64,000 bases of DNA from Nocardioides sp. Root240 (GTDB lineage: Bacteria; Actinomycetota; Actinomycetes; Propionibacteriales; Nocardioidaceae), in contig NZ_LMIT01000001.1 in assembly GCF_001428825.1 (NCBI RefSeq), positions 1 to 64,000 on the forward strand, read 5' to 3'. The position numbers were made by a program, and so were the translations under genes. Positions 33,702 to 41,407 of this stretch are shown in pieces; the first letter of the stretch is position 1; each line of letters starts with the position of its first letter. The notes beneath the pieces are model-generated. The model was not told the DNA's origin and did no database searches. It saw only the letters and a list, made by a program, of their open reading frames with translations.

Positions 33702-35111
33702 TCAGCCCAGCGCGTCGACCGCAGCGGTGAGCCGCTCGAGCTCTGCCGGGAAGTGCCGGACGAGCGCGTCGGTGTCGGGCATCGACTCGCGGCAGGCGAT
33801 GGCGCCGACGTGCATCCTGCCGGCGTTCGACATCACCGTGACGTTGAGGCCGGCTCCGTGGAAGACGGGGCCGAGCGGGCACAGCGCCTCGATCCGCGCG
33901 CCCATGAAGTAGAGCGGGATCGGCGGGCCGGGCACGTTGGAGATGACCAGGTTGTGCACCACGGGGTGCCGCTCGGCGAGGCGCAGGTTGGCGTAGGTGC
34001 GGACGGCGAGCCCGAAGGTCCGCGGAGCGGCGAACTCCGCCCAGTCCTGCAGCGCGTCGGCGCTGATCGCGTTGTGGTGCTCCTTGGCGTGCTGGTTGCG
34101 CTCGGCGAGCATCCGCAGTCGATCGAGCGGGTCGCCGATGTCGGTACCGAGCTTCGTGAACAGCGCGGAGACCTTGTTGGCGCCGCTGGAGCGGCGTGAG
34201 CTGTCGCGGACGCTGACCGGGACGGTCGCCAGCAGGGAGGACGTCGGCAGCTCGTCGCGCTCGGCGAGGTAGGCGCGCAGCGCCCCGCCGGCGACGGCGA
34301 GGACGACGTCGTTGACGGTCGTTCCAGTCGCCTTCTTGATGCGGCGGATCTCGTCGAGGTCGAGGTCGGCCATGGCGATCGAGCGGTGCGAGGTGATGGT
34401 GCCGTTGAAGGAGGTGCGCGGCGCGGAGAAGGGTGCGGCCATGGCGGTGCCTTGGCGGGCCCGGCCGATGCTCTTGGTGATCAGCTGGGCCGACGGCTTG
34501 AGGACCTTGACGAGGGTGACCGGGCGGGCCGCCGTACCGATGACGGCGCGACCGAGCAGCTCGCCCCGGCCGGGGTCACGCGGGTGCCGCTGCTCGGTGG
34601 GGACCAAGGGGGCCGCGCCCGGCTCGATGGAGCACAGGTGGGAGATCAGGTTCGCGCCGGAGACCCCATCGACCGTGGCGTGGTGCATCTTGGCGAAGAC
34701 GACGACCTTCTCGGCGTCCTCACCCTCGGGCCGGTAGCCCTCGATGACCCACATCTCCCACAGTGGCCGAGAGCGGTCCAGCGGCAACGAGGCGAGGTGG
34801 GCGCACAGGTCCATCAGCTCGGCGTACCCGCCGGGGGTCGGCAGGGCCAGGCGGTGCACGTGGCGCTCGATGTCGAAGTTGCGGTCGCGGACCCAGACCG
34901 GGTGGTCGAGGCCCAGGGGGACGCCCCGGATCTTGCGGGTGAAGCCCGGGACGTCGTGGACCGACTCACCGATGCGCGCCTGGATCGCGTCGAAGGAGTA
35001 CGGCGACGTCATCGTCTCCGGGTCGAGGACCATGACCGCGCACACGTGCATGAGCTGCGCCGGGGTCTCGAGGTACAGGAAGCTCGCGTCGAGCCCGGAC
35101 AGCCGATCCAT
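33702..35111 (-). CDS. wax ester synthase / diacylglycerol acyltransferase (WS/DGAT)
   Basis: 469 residues starting MDRLSGLDASFLYLETPAQL. The HHxxxDG catalytic motif is present in FAKMHHATVDGVSGANL (about residues 134-140), and the C-terminal family block ISNVPGPPIPLYFMGARIEA is intact. It esterifies acyl-CoA with a fatty alcohol or diacylglycerol to make storage lipid. ATG 35111 has GGGGG 8 nt upstream. A KstR-like site with one core mismatch lies in its promoter region, and a LipC-like hydrolase is divergently placed; the same two families are neighbours in M. tuberculosis (Rv0220-Rv0221, from memory). Confidence 0.93.
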   Translation of the reverse strand: MDRLSGLDASFLYLETPAQLMHVCAVMVLDPETMTSPYSFDAIQARIGESVHDVPGFTRKIRGVPLGLDHPVWVRDRNFDIERHVHRLALPTPGGYAELMDLCAHLASLPLDRSRPLWEMWVIEGYRPEGEDAEKVVVFAKMHHATVDGVSGANLISHLCSIEPGAAPLVPTEQRHPRDPGRGELLGRAVIGTAARPVTLVKVLKPSAQLITKSIGRARQGTAMAAPFSAPRTSFNGTITSHRSIAMADLDLDEIRRIKKATGTTVNDVVLAVAGGALRAYLAERDELPTSSLLATVPVSVRDSSRRSSGANKVSALFTKLGTDIGDPLDRLRMLAERNQHAKEHHNAISADALQDWAEFAAPRTFGLAVRTYANLRLAERHPVVHNLVISNVPGPPIPLYFMGARIEALCPLGPVFHGAGLNVTVMSNAGRMHVGAIACRESMPDTDALVRHFPAELERLTAAVDALG

Positions 35112-35132
35112 TCGTTGACCCCCATGGAAAAC

Positions 35133-35146
35133 TAGAACGAGTACCA
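35133..35146. promoter_or_regulatory. degenerate KstR-like site
   Basis: TAGAACGAGTACCA keeps T, AAC, GT and A of the KstR consensus but has A instead of T in the GTT half-site. It lies between the divergent WS/DGAT and LipC-like genes. Weaker than the other sites; regulation by KstR is uncertain. Confidence 0.4.
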
Positions 35147-35166
35147 GTTTCTCACAACGAGCCGGA

Positions 35167-35172
35167 TATCCT
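35167..35172 (+). promoter_or_regulatory. -10 box of the LipC-like gene
   Basis: TATCCT with 6 nt to ATG 35179; leaderless pattern. Confidence 0.6.
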
Positions 35173-35178
35173 CGGGTC

Positions 35179-36462
35179 ATGGGATTCGTACGGCGCCAGG
35201 CGATCACCGCAGCGCTGACCGCCAACGCCATCCGGCCCCTGCCCGGCTTCCGCGCCGGCATCCCGGCCTTCTTCGCCGGCTGGATCACCGGTGAGCTGGC
35301 CCCGCACCTGCTCGGCCTCACCGCCGCCGACGCGGCCGCCCACCTGAGCCGGTCTCGACGCGACTGGCGCGGACTCGCGCTCGCCGGGGGCTCGGCCGCC
35401 GGGCTCGCGTACCTGATCGGCCAGAGCCGACAGGCCGTGAAGGATGCCGAGGACGCGCTGGTCGAGGGTCTCGGTGTCGACTACGTCGAGCAGCTCGACG
35501 CCAAGCCCACCCCGGCCGACCTGGCCACGCCGTGGCGGAGCCTCGTCAACCCGTTCGCCTTCGGGCGGGCAGCGCGACGAGCCGGCATCGAGGTCCACCG
35601 CGACATCCGCTACACGTCGTACGGGCGCCGAGGTCTGCTGGACGTCTACACCTCCGAGGTGACCCCTGCATCGGGAGCTCCCGTGCTCCTGCAGGTGCAC
35701 GGCGGCGGCTGGACGATCGGCAACAAGGACCAGCAGGGCCTGCCGCTCATGCAGCACATGGCGGCCAAGGGGTGGATCTGCGTCGCGATCAACTACCGGC
35801 TCGCGCCCCGCGACCCGTGGCCCGCGCAGATCGTCGACGTCAAGGCCGCGATCGCCTGGATCAAGGACAACATCGCGGACTACGGCGGCGATCCCGACTA
35901 CGTCGCCATCACGGGAGGCTCGGCCGGCGGGCACCTGACCGCCCTCGCCGCCACGACGCCCAACGCGCCGGAGTTCCAGCCGGGCTTCGAGTCCGCCGAC
36001 ACCTCGGTCGAGGCGGCTGTGCCCTACTACGGCGTCTACGACTGGGCGGGAGTGTCCGGGCTGCGCTCCGCCGCGCTGATGCGGGACAAGTTCATCGCCC
36101 CCCGGGTGGTCAAGCGGCGCTTCCGCGACGAGCCCGAGGTCTTCGAGCAGGCCTCTCCCCTGCTGCGCGTCACCCCCGACGACCCGGACTTCTTCGTGAT
36201 CCACGGCTCCCGCGACACCCTCGTCGACCCCGGCCAGGCGCGCGCCTTCGTCGCCGCCCTGCGCCAGACCTCCAAGCGCACCGTCGTCTACGCCGAGCTC
36301 CCGGGCGCCCAGCACGCCTTCGACATCTTCCCGTCGATCAGGTCGCAGCACCTGGTCCGGGCCACGGACCGCTTCCTGACCTGGCACTGGAACAACTGGC
36401 GCCGCGAGCGGTTGTCCGCAGGCGCGGCGGACCCGATGGATCCGGCCGCCGACGCGAGGTAG
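35179..36462 (+). CDS. LipC-like alpha/beta-hydrolase (esterase/lipase)
   Basis: 427 residues. N-terminal hydrophobic stretches (about 24-40 and 65-82) may anchor it to the membrane. The hormone-sensitive-lipase signature is clear: HGGGW (about 174-178), GGSAGGH with nucleophile Ser (about 252-258), acid in HGSRDTLVDP and His in GAQHAFD. It resembles mycobacterial LipC. A likely role is hydrolysis of stored or imported lipid esters, including sterol esters, given the WS/DGAT partner; the substrate is inferred. Confidence 0.9.
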   Translation: MGFVRRQAITAALTANAIRPLPGFRAGIPAFFAGWITGELAPHLLGLTAADAAAHLSRSRRDWRGLALAGGSAAGLAYLIGQSRQAVKDAEDALVEGLGVDYVEQLDAKPTPADLATPWRSLVNPFAFGRAARRAGIEVHRDIRYTSYGRRGLLDVYTSEVTPASGAPVLLQVHGGGWTIGNKDQQGLPLMQHMAAKGWICVAINYRLAPRDPWPAQIVDVKAAIAWIKDNIADYGGDPDYVAITGGSAGGHLTALAATTPNAPEFQPGFESADTSVEAAVPYYGVYDWAGVSGLRSAALMRDKFIAPRVVKRRFRDEPEVFEQASPLLRVTPDDPDFFVIHGSRDTLVDPGQARAFVAALRQTSKRTVVYAELPGAQHAFDIFPSIRSQHLVRATDRFLTWHWNNWRRERLSAGAADPMDPAADAR

Positions 36463-36514
36463 CGGCACCGCACGACCAACCCCAAGGGGCGTCCTCGCCA
36501 CCGCGGACGACCGA

Positions 36515-38560
36515 CTAGCGGGGCAACCCGAGGATCCGCTCGCCCGCGACATTGCGCAGGATCTGCGTCGTCCCGCCCGCGATCGACAGGCAACGGGTGT
36601 TGAGCTGCTCCCACAGGTCCGCCGCCAGCGGTACGTCGGACGCCTTGCCGATCACGTCGAGCAGGGCCAGGTTGTCGCCCTGCAGGCGGACGACCAGCTC
36701 CGAGGAGTCCTGGCGGCTGCGGACACCGAGCAGCTTGGCGACACTCGACTCGGCACCGGGGCCGTGCCCGCCGAGGGCGCGCAGCGTCGTACGGACACCC
36801 AGGAGGGCACAGACGGTGGCGAGGGCGACCTGGTGGCCGACCTGGACCCGGGCGACGGGGCCGACCTCGCCGGCGGCGGCCAGCTCGACGGCCCGCTCGA
36901 CGCTCCTGGTGAGGCGGGCACTGGCCATGGCGACGCGCTCGTTGGCGAGGGTGGTGCGGGCCAGGCGCCAGCCGTCACCGGGCTCGGCGACCACGCACTC
37001 GTCGGGGACGAAGACGTCGTCGAGGAAGACCTCGTTGAAGAGCGCCTCGCCGGTGATCTCGCGCAGCGGGCGGACCTCGATGCCGGACGACCTCATGTCG
37101 ACGAGGAAGTAGGTGATGCCCTTGTGCTGCGGGGCGTCGGGGTCGGTGCGGGCCAGGCAGATACCCCAGTCGGCGCGCTCGGCTACCGAGGTCCACACCT
37201 TCTGGCCGGTCAGCGACCAGCCACCGTCGACCTTGACCGCGCGGGTGCGCAGCGAGGCGAGGTCGGAGCCGGAGCCGGGCTCGGAGAACAGCTGGCACCA
37301 GGTCAGCTCGCCGAGCAGCGAGGGCCGCACGAAGCGCTCGCGCTGCGCGTCGGTGCCGTGCGAGAGGATCGTCGGGACCGCCCAGCCGGCGATCACCAGG
37401 TCCGGCCGTACGACGCCCGCGCGACCGAGCTCCTGGTCGATCACGATCTGCAGCGTGGGGTCGGCGCCGAGTCCGTAGGGCGTCGGCCAGTGCGGCGTGA
37501 GGTAGCCCGCGTCGACGAGGGCGGCGCGCTGCTCCCCCGCCGGCAGCGCGGCGATCCGTTCGGCGGTGGCGCGGGCGTCGGGCCGGACCACCTCGTCGCG
37601 GCCCTCGAGGTCGACGTCGACCTGGCGCCGGACGCCCGCCACGGCGGCGGCGGTCAGTCGCTCGGCCGCGTCGTCGGCCGAGCCGACGAGGGCGCGCAGG
37701 GTGAGCGCCCGGCGGAGGTAGAGGTGGGCGTCGTGCTCGTAGGTGAAGCCGATGCCGCCGAGCACCTGGATGCACGACTTGGCGACCTCGACGGCGCCGT
37801 CGAAGCAGGTCGCCTGGGCGACGTCGACGGCGAAGGCCCACTGCACGTCGTCGCCCTCCCCCTCGTCGAGCGCCGTGGCCGCGGCCGCGGCGTCCCACGC
37901 GGCGGCGGTCACGGACTCGGCGGTCTCGAGCATCTGGGCGCAGAGGTGCTTGATCGCCTGGAAGGCGCCGATCCTCTGGCCGAACTGCTCGCGCACCTTG
38001 GCGTAGTCGACGGCGGTCTCGAGGCACCAGCGGGCGACGCCGGCCGCCTCGGCGGCGGCGAGCGTCACGGCCAGCAGGCGCCGACGCTCGTCGCCAGTGT
38101 CGCCGTTGCCGCCGTTGCCGCCGGCGACCGACGCATGCCGGCTGCCGAGGTCGACGCCGAGGGCGACGGCCAGCGGGCCCTCGTCGAGGAGCAGCTGCTC
38201 GTCGGCCGTACCGCCGTCCCAGACGACGCCGCCGGGGCGCACCTGCACGCCGTACCGGCCCGGGCGTCCGGTGAGCGTCGCCCCGATCGCGGCGCCGAGC
38301 AGTCCGCCCGGCACCAGCTCCCGGGCGCAGGCCTCGAGCGCGACCGCCTGGTCGAGCACCGTGCCACCCCCACCGCCGGCGGACTCCGGGACCGCGATGG
38401 CCGCGATGCCCATCTCCTCGGCGGCGGACCAGACCGCAGCGAAGTCCGCGGCGACGTCGCCCTCGGCCGCGCGCGCGGCCTCCAGCGGACCGAGGCTCGC
38501 GGCCCACTTGCGCAGGCTGTCGGCGAGCTCGACCTGCTCGTCGGTGATGCCGATCGACAT
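36515..38560 (-). CDS. fadE34: fused acyl-CoA dehydrogenase, FadE34/ChsE3-like
   Basis: 681 residues with two acyl-CoA dehydrogenase modules: module 1 (about 1-315) contains KVREQFGQRIGAFQAIKHL and VLGGIGFTYEHDAHLYL; module 2 (about 340-681) contains LFSEPGSGSDLASLRTRA, QKVWTSVAERADWG and the C-terminal IAGGTTQILRNVAGERILGL. M. tuberculosis FadE34 (ChsE3) is a single chain of this type that oxidises the five-carbon sterol side chain. ATG 38560 is chosen for its homologous start; the longer frame runs through a repeat. An exact KstR operator lies 58 nt upstream, and repeat D fills the presumed 5' UTR. Confidence 0.85.
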   Translation of the reverse strand: MSIGITDEQVELADSLRKWAASLGPLEAARAAEGDVAADFAAVWSAAEEMGIAAIAVPESAGGGGGTVLDQAVALEACARELVPGGLLGAAIGATLTGRPGRYGVQVRPGGVVWDGGTADEQLLLDEGPLAVALGVDLGSRHASVAGGNGGNGDTGDERRRLLAVTLAAAEAAGVARWCLETAVDYAKVREQFGQRIGAFQAIKHLCAQMLETAESVTAAAWDAAAAATALDEGEGDDVQWAFAVDVAQATCFDGAVEVAKSCIQVLGGIGFTYEHDAHLYLRRALTLRALVGSADDAAERLTAAAVAGVRRQVDVDLEGRDEVVRPDARATAERIAALPAGEQRAALVDAGYLTPHWPTPYGLGADPTLQIVIDQELGRAGVVRPDLVIAGWAVPTILSHGTDAQRERFVRPSLLGELTWCQLFSEPGSGSDLASLRTRAVKVDGGWSLTGQKVWTSVAERADWGICLARTDPDAPQHKGITYFLVDMRSSGIEVRPLREITGEALFNEVFLDDVFVPDECVVAEPGDGWRLARTTLANERVAMASARLTRSVERAVELAAAGEVGPVARVQVGHQVALATVCALLGVRTTLRALGGHGPGAESSVAKLLGVRSRQDSSELVVRLQGDNLALLDVIGKASDVPLAADLWEQLNTRCLSIAGGTTQILRNVAGERILGLPR

Positions 38561-38574
38561 GGTGCCGCCTATCC

Positions 38575-38617
38575 GGTGGTTGAGGAGCTCGCGAGGAACG
38601 AGCGAGCGTCTCGAAAC
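38575..38617. repeat. repeat D copy 2 in the 5' region of the fadE34-like gene
   Basis: On the minus strand: GTTTCGAGACGCTCGCTCGT then TCCTCGCGAGCTCCTCAACC and ACC. It is a REP-like element related to the ribD tail (25140-25174). The presumed -10 (TAGTTT, 38614-38619) is just outside it, so nearly the whole transcript leader before the ribosome binding site is repeat sequence, which can fold on itself (GCGAG/CTCGC). Confidence 0.8.
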
Positions 38618-38631
38618 TAGAACGCGTTCTA
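38618..38631. promoter_or_regulatory. KstR operator, fully palindromic
   Basis: TAGAACGCGTTCTA, an exact and perfectly symmetrical match to TNNAACNNGTTNNA. It lies between the fadE34-like gene (minus) and a methyltransferase (plus), touching the presumed minus-strand -10 TAGTTT and lying 8 nt before the plus-strand -10 TAGAGT (38639-38644). Confidence 0.9.
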
Positions 38632-38638
38632 ACTCTAC

Positions 38639-38644
38639 TAGAGT
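38639..38644 (+). promoter_or_regulatory. -10 box of the Methyltransf_24 gene
   Basis: TAGAGT with 6 nt to GTG 38651; leaderless. The KstR operator just upstream could cover its -35 region. Confidence 0.6.
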
Positions 38645-38650
38645 GGTCGG

Positions 38651-39325
38651 GTGACCGACACCATGCCGTCCGACCTGCTGGACCACGCCCGGCTAGCCAA
38701 GGGCTTCATGCCCGAGAACGAGGGCGACCTCCTGTTCCGGATCGCGCTCGAGCGCCTGCCTCATGGCCCCGCACTCGAGGTCGGCACCTACTGCGGCAAG
38801 TCCGGGATCTACCTGGGTGCGGCCGCACAGCAGGTCACCGCCGCCACCGGTACGACGGCCGTCGTCTTCACCGTCGACCACCACCGCGGCTCCGAGGAGA
38901 ACCAGGCCGGCTGGGAGCACCACGACTCCAGCGTGGTCGACCCGGAGCTCGGGCTGATGGACACGCTCGGCCAGTTCCGCAAGAACATCGCGCGCGCCGG
39001 CCTCGAGGACCACGTCGTCGCCGTCGTCGGGCAGTCCACCACGGTGTCGGCGCACTGGCGCACGCCGCTGTCGCTGCTGTTCATCGACGGCGGGCACGGC
39101 GAGCAGCCCGCGCGCGACGACTTCGCCGGCTGGGCCCACTGGGTCGAGGCGGGCGGCTACCTCGCCATCCACGACGTCTTCCCGGACCCGGCCGACGGGG
39201 GACGTCCGCCGTACGAGCTGATCTACCTGCCGGCGCTCGCCAGCGGGCAGTTCACGGAGGTCACCAGCACCGGCTCCCTCCGTGTCCTGCAGCGCACCTC
39301 AGGCGCGGCCGGCGACCCGCTCTGA
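38651..39325 (+). CDS. class I SAM-dependent methyltransferase (Methyltransf_24 type)
   Basis: 224 residues from GTG 38651. Motif I is ALEVGTYCGKSGIYLGAA, with VDHHRG as the acidic loop and LLFIDGGHGEQPARDDF and LAIHDVFPDPADGG as the later conserved blocks, typical of the Methyltransf_24 group. The substrate is unknown. The KstR operator upstream is shared with the divergent fadE34-like gene, which suggests a steroid link. Ends in front of the repeat B array. Confidence 0.85.
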   Translation: MTDTMPSDLLDHARLAKGFMPENEGDLLFRIALERLPHGPALEVGTYCGKSGIYLGAAAQQVTAATGTTAVVFTVDHHRGSEENQAGWEHHDSSVVDPELGLMDTLGQFRKNIARAGLEDHVVAVVGQSTTVSAHWRTPLSLLFIDGGHGEQPARDDFAGWAHWVEAGGYLAIHDVFPDPADGGRPPYELIYLPALASGQFTEVTSTGSLRVLQRTSGAAGDPL

Positions 39326-39516
39326 CCCCACGAACCGTGCCAAGTGGCACCACGAACCGTCGATGATGGCTCTCCGAGCCGTTGCTCGTGGCACCACGAC
39401 CAGTCAGTGATGGTGCAGCGAACCTGGCGTCACGTGACACGGTTCGTCGTGCCACGAGGCACGGTTCGTCGTGCCACGAGGCACGGTTCGTGGTGCCACG
39501 AGGCACGGTTCGTGGT
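39326..39516. repeat. repeat B array: direct and inverted copies between convergent genes
   Basis: About 190 nt between two convergent stops. The right half has a 22-nt unit, GCACGGTTCGTCGTGCCACG plus AG, in tandem at 39437, 39459 and 39481, with a partial fourth at 39503 that runs into the stop of the prenyltransferase-like gene. The left half has inverted cores CCACGAACCGTGCC (39328-39341) and CCACGAACCGT (39350-39360) and a decayed one near 39385. GTGCC and GGCAC of neighbouring units can pair. There are no spacers, so this is not a CRISPR array. Confidence 0.9.
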
Positions 39517-40649
39517 CAGCGGACCGGCGTGGAGGTGCAGTCGCACTCGAGCGCGATCTCGTCGAAGTGCGGGGCGAGGGACGTGCCGCGCATGATCCCC
39601 GAGCCCGGGGTGGCGTGGCCGTAGGTCTCTCCCAGCGCGTCGACGGCGAGCAGCACCGCGGCGGCGGTGTAGGTCGTGTGCTCGTGGGGCCAGTGCACGT
39701 TGCGCGGCTCGTCGGCCGGTGCCGGACGGCTCGGGTCGTCGTAGACCCAGCCGGTCCAGTAGCGGCCGTCGTCCTCGCGCAGGTGCTGCATGTCGGTCAG
39801 CAGGGTCAGCGCGGAGCGCTGGTCGCCGAGCACGTCGAGCGCCATCGCGAGCTCGCAGGTCTCCGCGCCGGTCACCCACGGGTTGGTGTCGACGCAGTGG
39901 ATGCCGAGGCCGGGGACGACGAACTGGTCCCACCGCTTCGACAGCAGCGACCGGGCGGCGTCGCCGCGGACCGGGCCGCCGAGGACCGGGTAGTACCAGT
40001 CCATGGAGTACGTCGACTTGTCCTCGAACAGGTCGGCGTGCGAGCGCACGGCGTGGCCGAGCCGGCCCCCGGCGAGCTCCCACTCAGGCTGCGGGTCGTC
40101 CATCAGGTCCGCGAGGGCGACGCCGGCGCGCAGCGAGTGGTAGATCGAGGAGTTGCCGGTCAGCAGGCAGAAGTCGTCGACCGGCGTCCAGCGGATGCCG
40201 CCGAAGGGCTCCTGGAGCGAGACCACGAAGTCGAGCCCGGCCCGCACCGAGGGCCAGTAGCGCTCGACGAAGCGGATGTCGCGACGCACCAGCCAGTGGT
40301 GCCACACGCCGACGGCGAAGTACGCCGACATGTTGACCTCGCCGCGCTCGTCGTCGGCGACGCCGCCCACGATCTTCATCGGCCAGGAGCCGTCGGCGCG
40401 CTGCATGGTGGGCACCCAGGCGTAGGCGCGCTCGGCGGCCTCGACCTGGCCGCCGACGAGCATCGCCATCGCGGCCTCGACGTGGTTCCAGATGTCGACG
40501 TGCTCACCGGTGGTCCACGGCACGGCGCCCCACGGCTCCTGCATGGCCGCGATGGCTGCCGCGGTGTCGGCGACCTGCTGCGCGGAGAGAACGCCCTCGA
40601 CGTACGGCAGGCGGCTCAGCGGGACCTCGGGCACGGCTCCGCGCGTCAC
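39516..40649 (-). CDS. prenyltransferase/squalene-cyclase-fold protein
   Basis: 377 residues of alpha/alpha-toroid type, similar to proteins annotated as prenyltransferase or glycosidase-like. Repeated helices with aromatic motifs: VPTMQRADGSWPMKI, CVDTNPWVTGAETCELAMA, HWPHEHTTYTAAAVLLAV. The DDTA-like motif of cyclases is not seen, so the enzyme activity is open. GTG 40649 overlaps the methyltransferase stop (GTGA). Third gene of the glycosyltransferase-methyltransferase-prenyltransferase operon next to kstR. Confidence 0.75.
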   Translation of the reverse strand: MTRGAVPEVPLSRLPYVEGVLSAQQVADTAAAIAAMQEPWGAVPWTTGEHVDIWNHVEAAMAMLVGGQVEAAERAYAWVPTMQRADGSWPMKIVGGVADDERGEVNMSAYFAVGVWHHWLVRRDIRFVERYWPSVRAGLDFVVSLQEPFGGIRWTPVDDFCLLTGNSSIYHSLRAGVALADLMDDPQPEWELAGGRLGHAVRSHADLFEDKSTYSMDWYYPVLGGPVRGDAARSLLSKRWDQFVVPGLGIHCVDTNPWVTGAETCELAMALDVLGDQRSALTLLTDMQHLREDDGRYWTGWVYDDPSRPAPADEPRNVHWPHEHTTYTAAAVLLAVDALGETYGHATPGSGIMRGTSLAPHFDEIALECDCTSTPVR

Positions 40650-41395
40650 AGGCTCTCCGGCTTCCGGAAGTACAGCACCATGCTCTTGCCGATCATCGGG
40701 TCGAGCACCTTGCCCGCCAGCTGGAGGGCCCTGGGCTGCTTCATGATCTCCCAGACCAGCAGCTTGTGGTACGCCTTCGCCAGCGGGTGGTTGTCGTTCT
40801 CGACGCCGACGGCGCACTTGATCCACCAGTACGGCGCGTGCAGGCCGTGCGTGTAGGACTTGCCCTCGAAGACCATGGCCTCACCGGGCGTGCCGTCGTT
40901 GAACCGGCCGCCCTTGGTGACCTTGTCGACCAGCTCGTGGTCGGTGTAGATGCGGATGTGGCCGCCCTCGGCGTTGTGGTAGTCGGCCGACAGGCGCCAG
41001 TTGATGACCTCGGGCAGCCACCGGGGCACCGTCACGGCGAGGGTGCCGCCGGGACGCAGCACGCGGATCAGCTCGCGGATCGCCGCGACGTCGTCGTGGA
41101 TGTGCTCGAGCACCTCGGAGCAGACGATCCGGTCGAACTCGCCGTCGGCGAAGGGCAGCGCGAGCGCGTCACCCTGCTTGACGTCGGCCTCGGCGCCCTC
41201 GGGCACCTCCCCGGCCTCCTTCATCGCGACGAACAGGTCGCGGACGCCCTCGAGCTCGTCGGCATCGAGGTCGAACGCGATCACGTCGGCGCCGCGGCGG
41301 TACATCTCGAAGCTGTGACGACCGGCACCGGCGCCCATGTCGAGGACGCGGTCACCGGCCCGCAGGCCCAGGCGGTCGAAGTCAACGGTCAGCAT
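40646..41395 (-). CDS. class I SAM-dependent methyltransferase (Methyltransf_11 type)
   Basis: 249 residues. Motif I is VLDMGAGAGRHSFEMYRRGA (about 18-37), FDLDADEL the acidic loop, and FDRIVCSEVLEHIHDD followed by LRPGGTLAVTVPRWLPE the later motifs. Resembles small-molecule or lipid methyltransferases. Between the glycosyltransferase (12 nt gap) and the prenyltransferase-like gene (4-nt overlap). Confidence 0.9.
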   Translation of the reverse strand: MLTVDFDRLGLRAGDRVLDMGAGAGRHSFEMYRRGADVIAFDLDADELEGVRDLFVAMKEAGEVPEGAEADVKQGDALALPFADGEFDRIVCSEVLEHIHDDVAAIRELIRVLRPGGTLAVTVPRWLPEVINWRLSADYHNAEGGHIRIYTDHELVDKVTKGGRFNDGTPGEAMVFEGKSYTHGLHAPYWWIKCAVGVENDNHPLAKAYHKLLVWEIMKQPRALQLAGKVLDPMIGKSMVLYFRKPESL

Positions 41396-41407
41396 CTCTG
41401 TTCTCCC

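Noticed and set aside
39437-39516. CRISPR array at the 22-nt tandem repeat
   Set aside because: Units are directly adjacent with no spacers, inverted copies are mixed in, and no cas genes are near.
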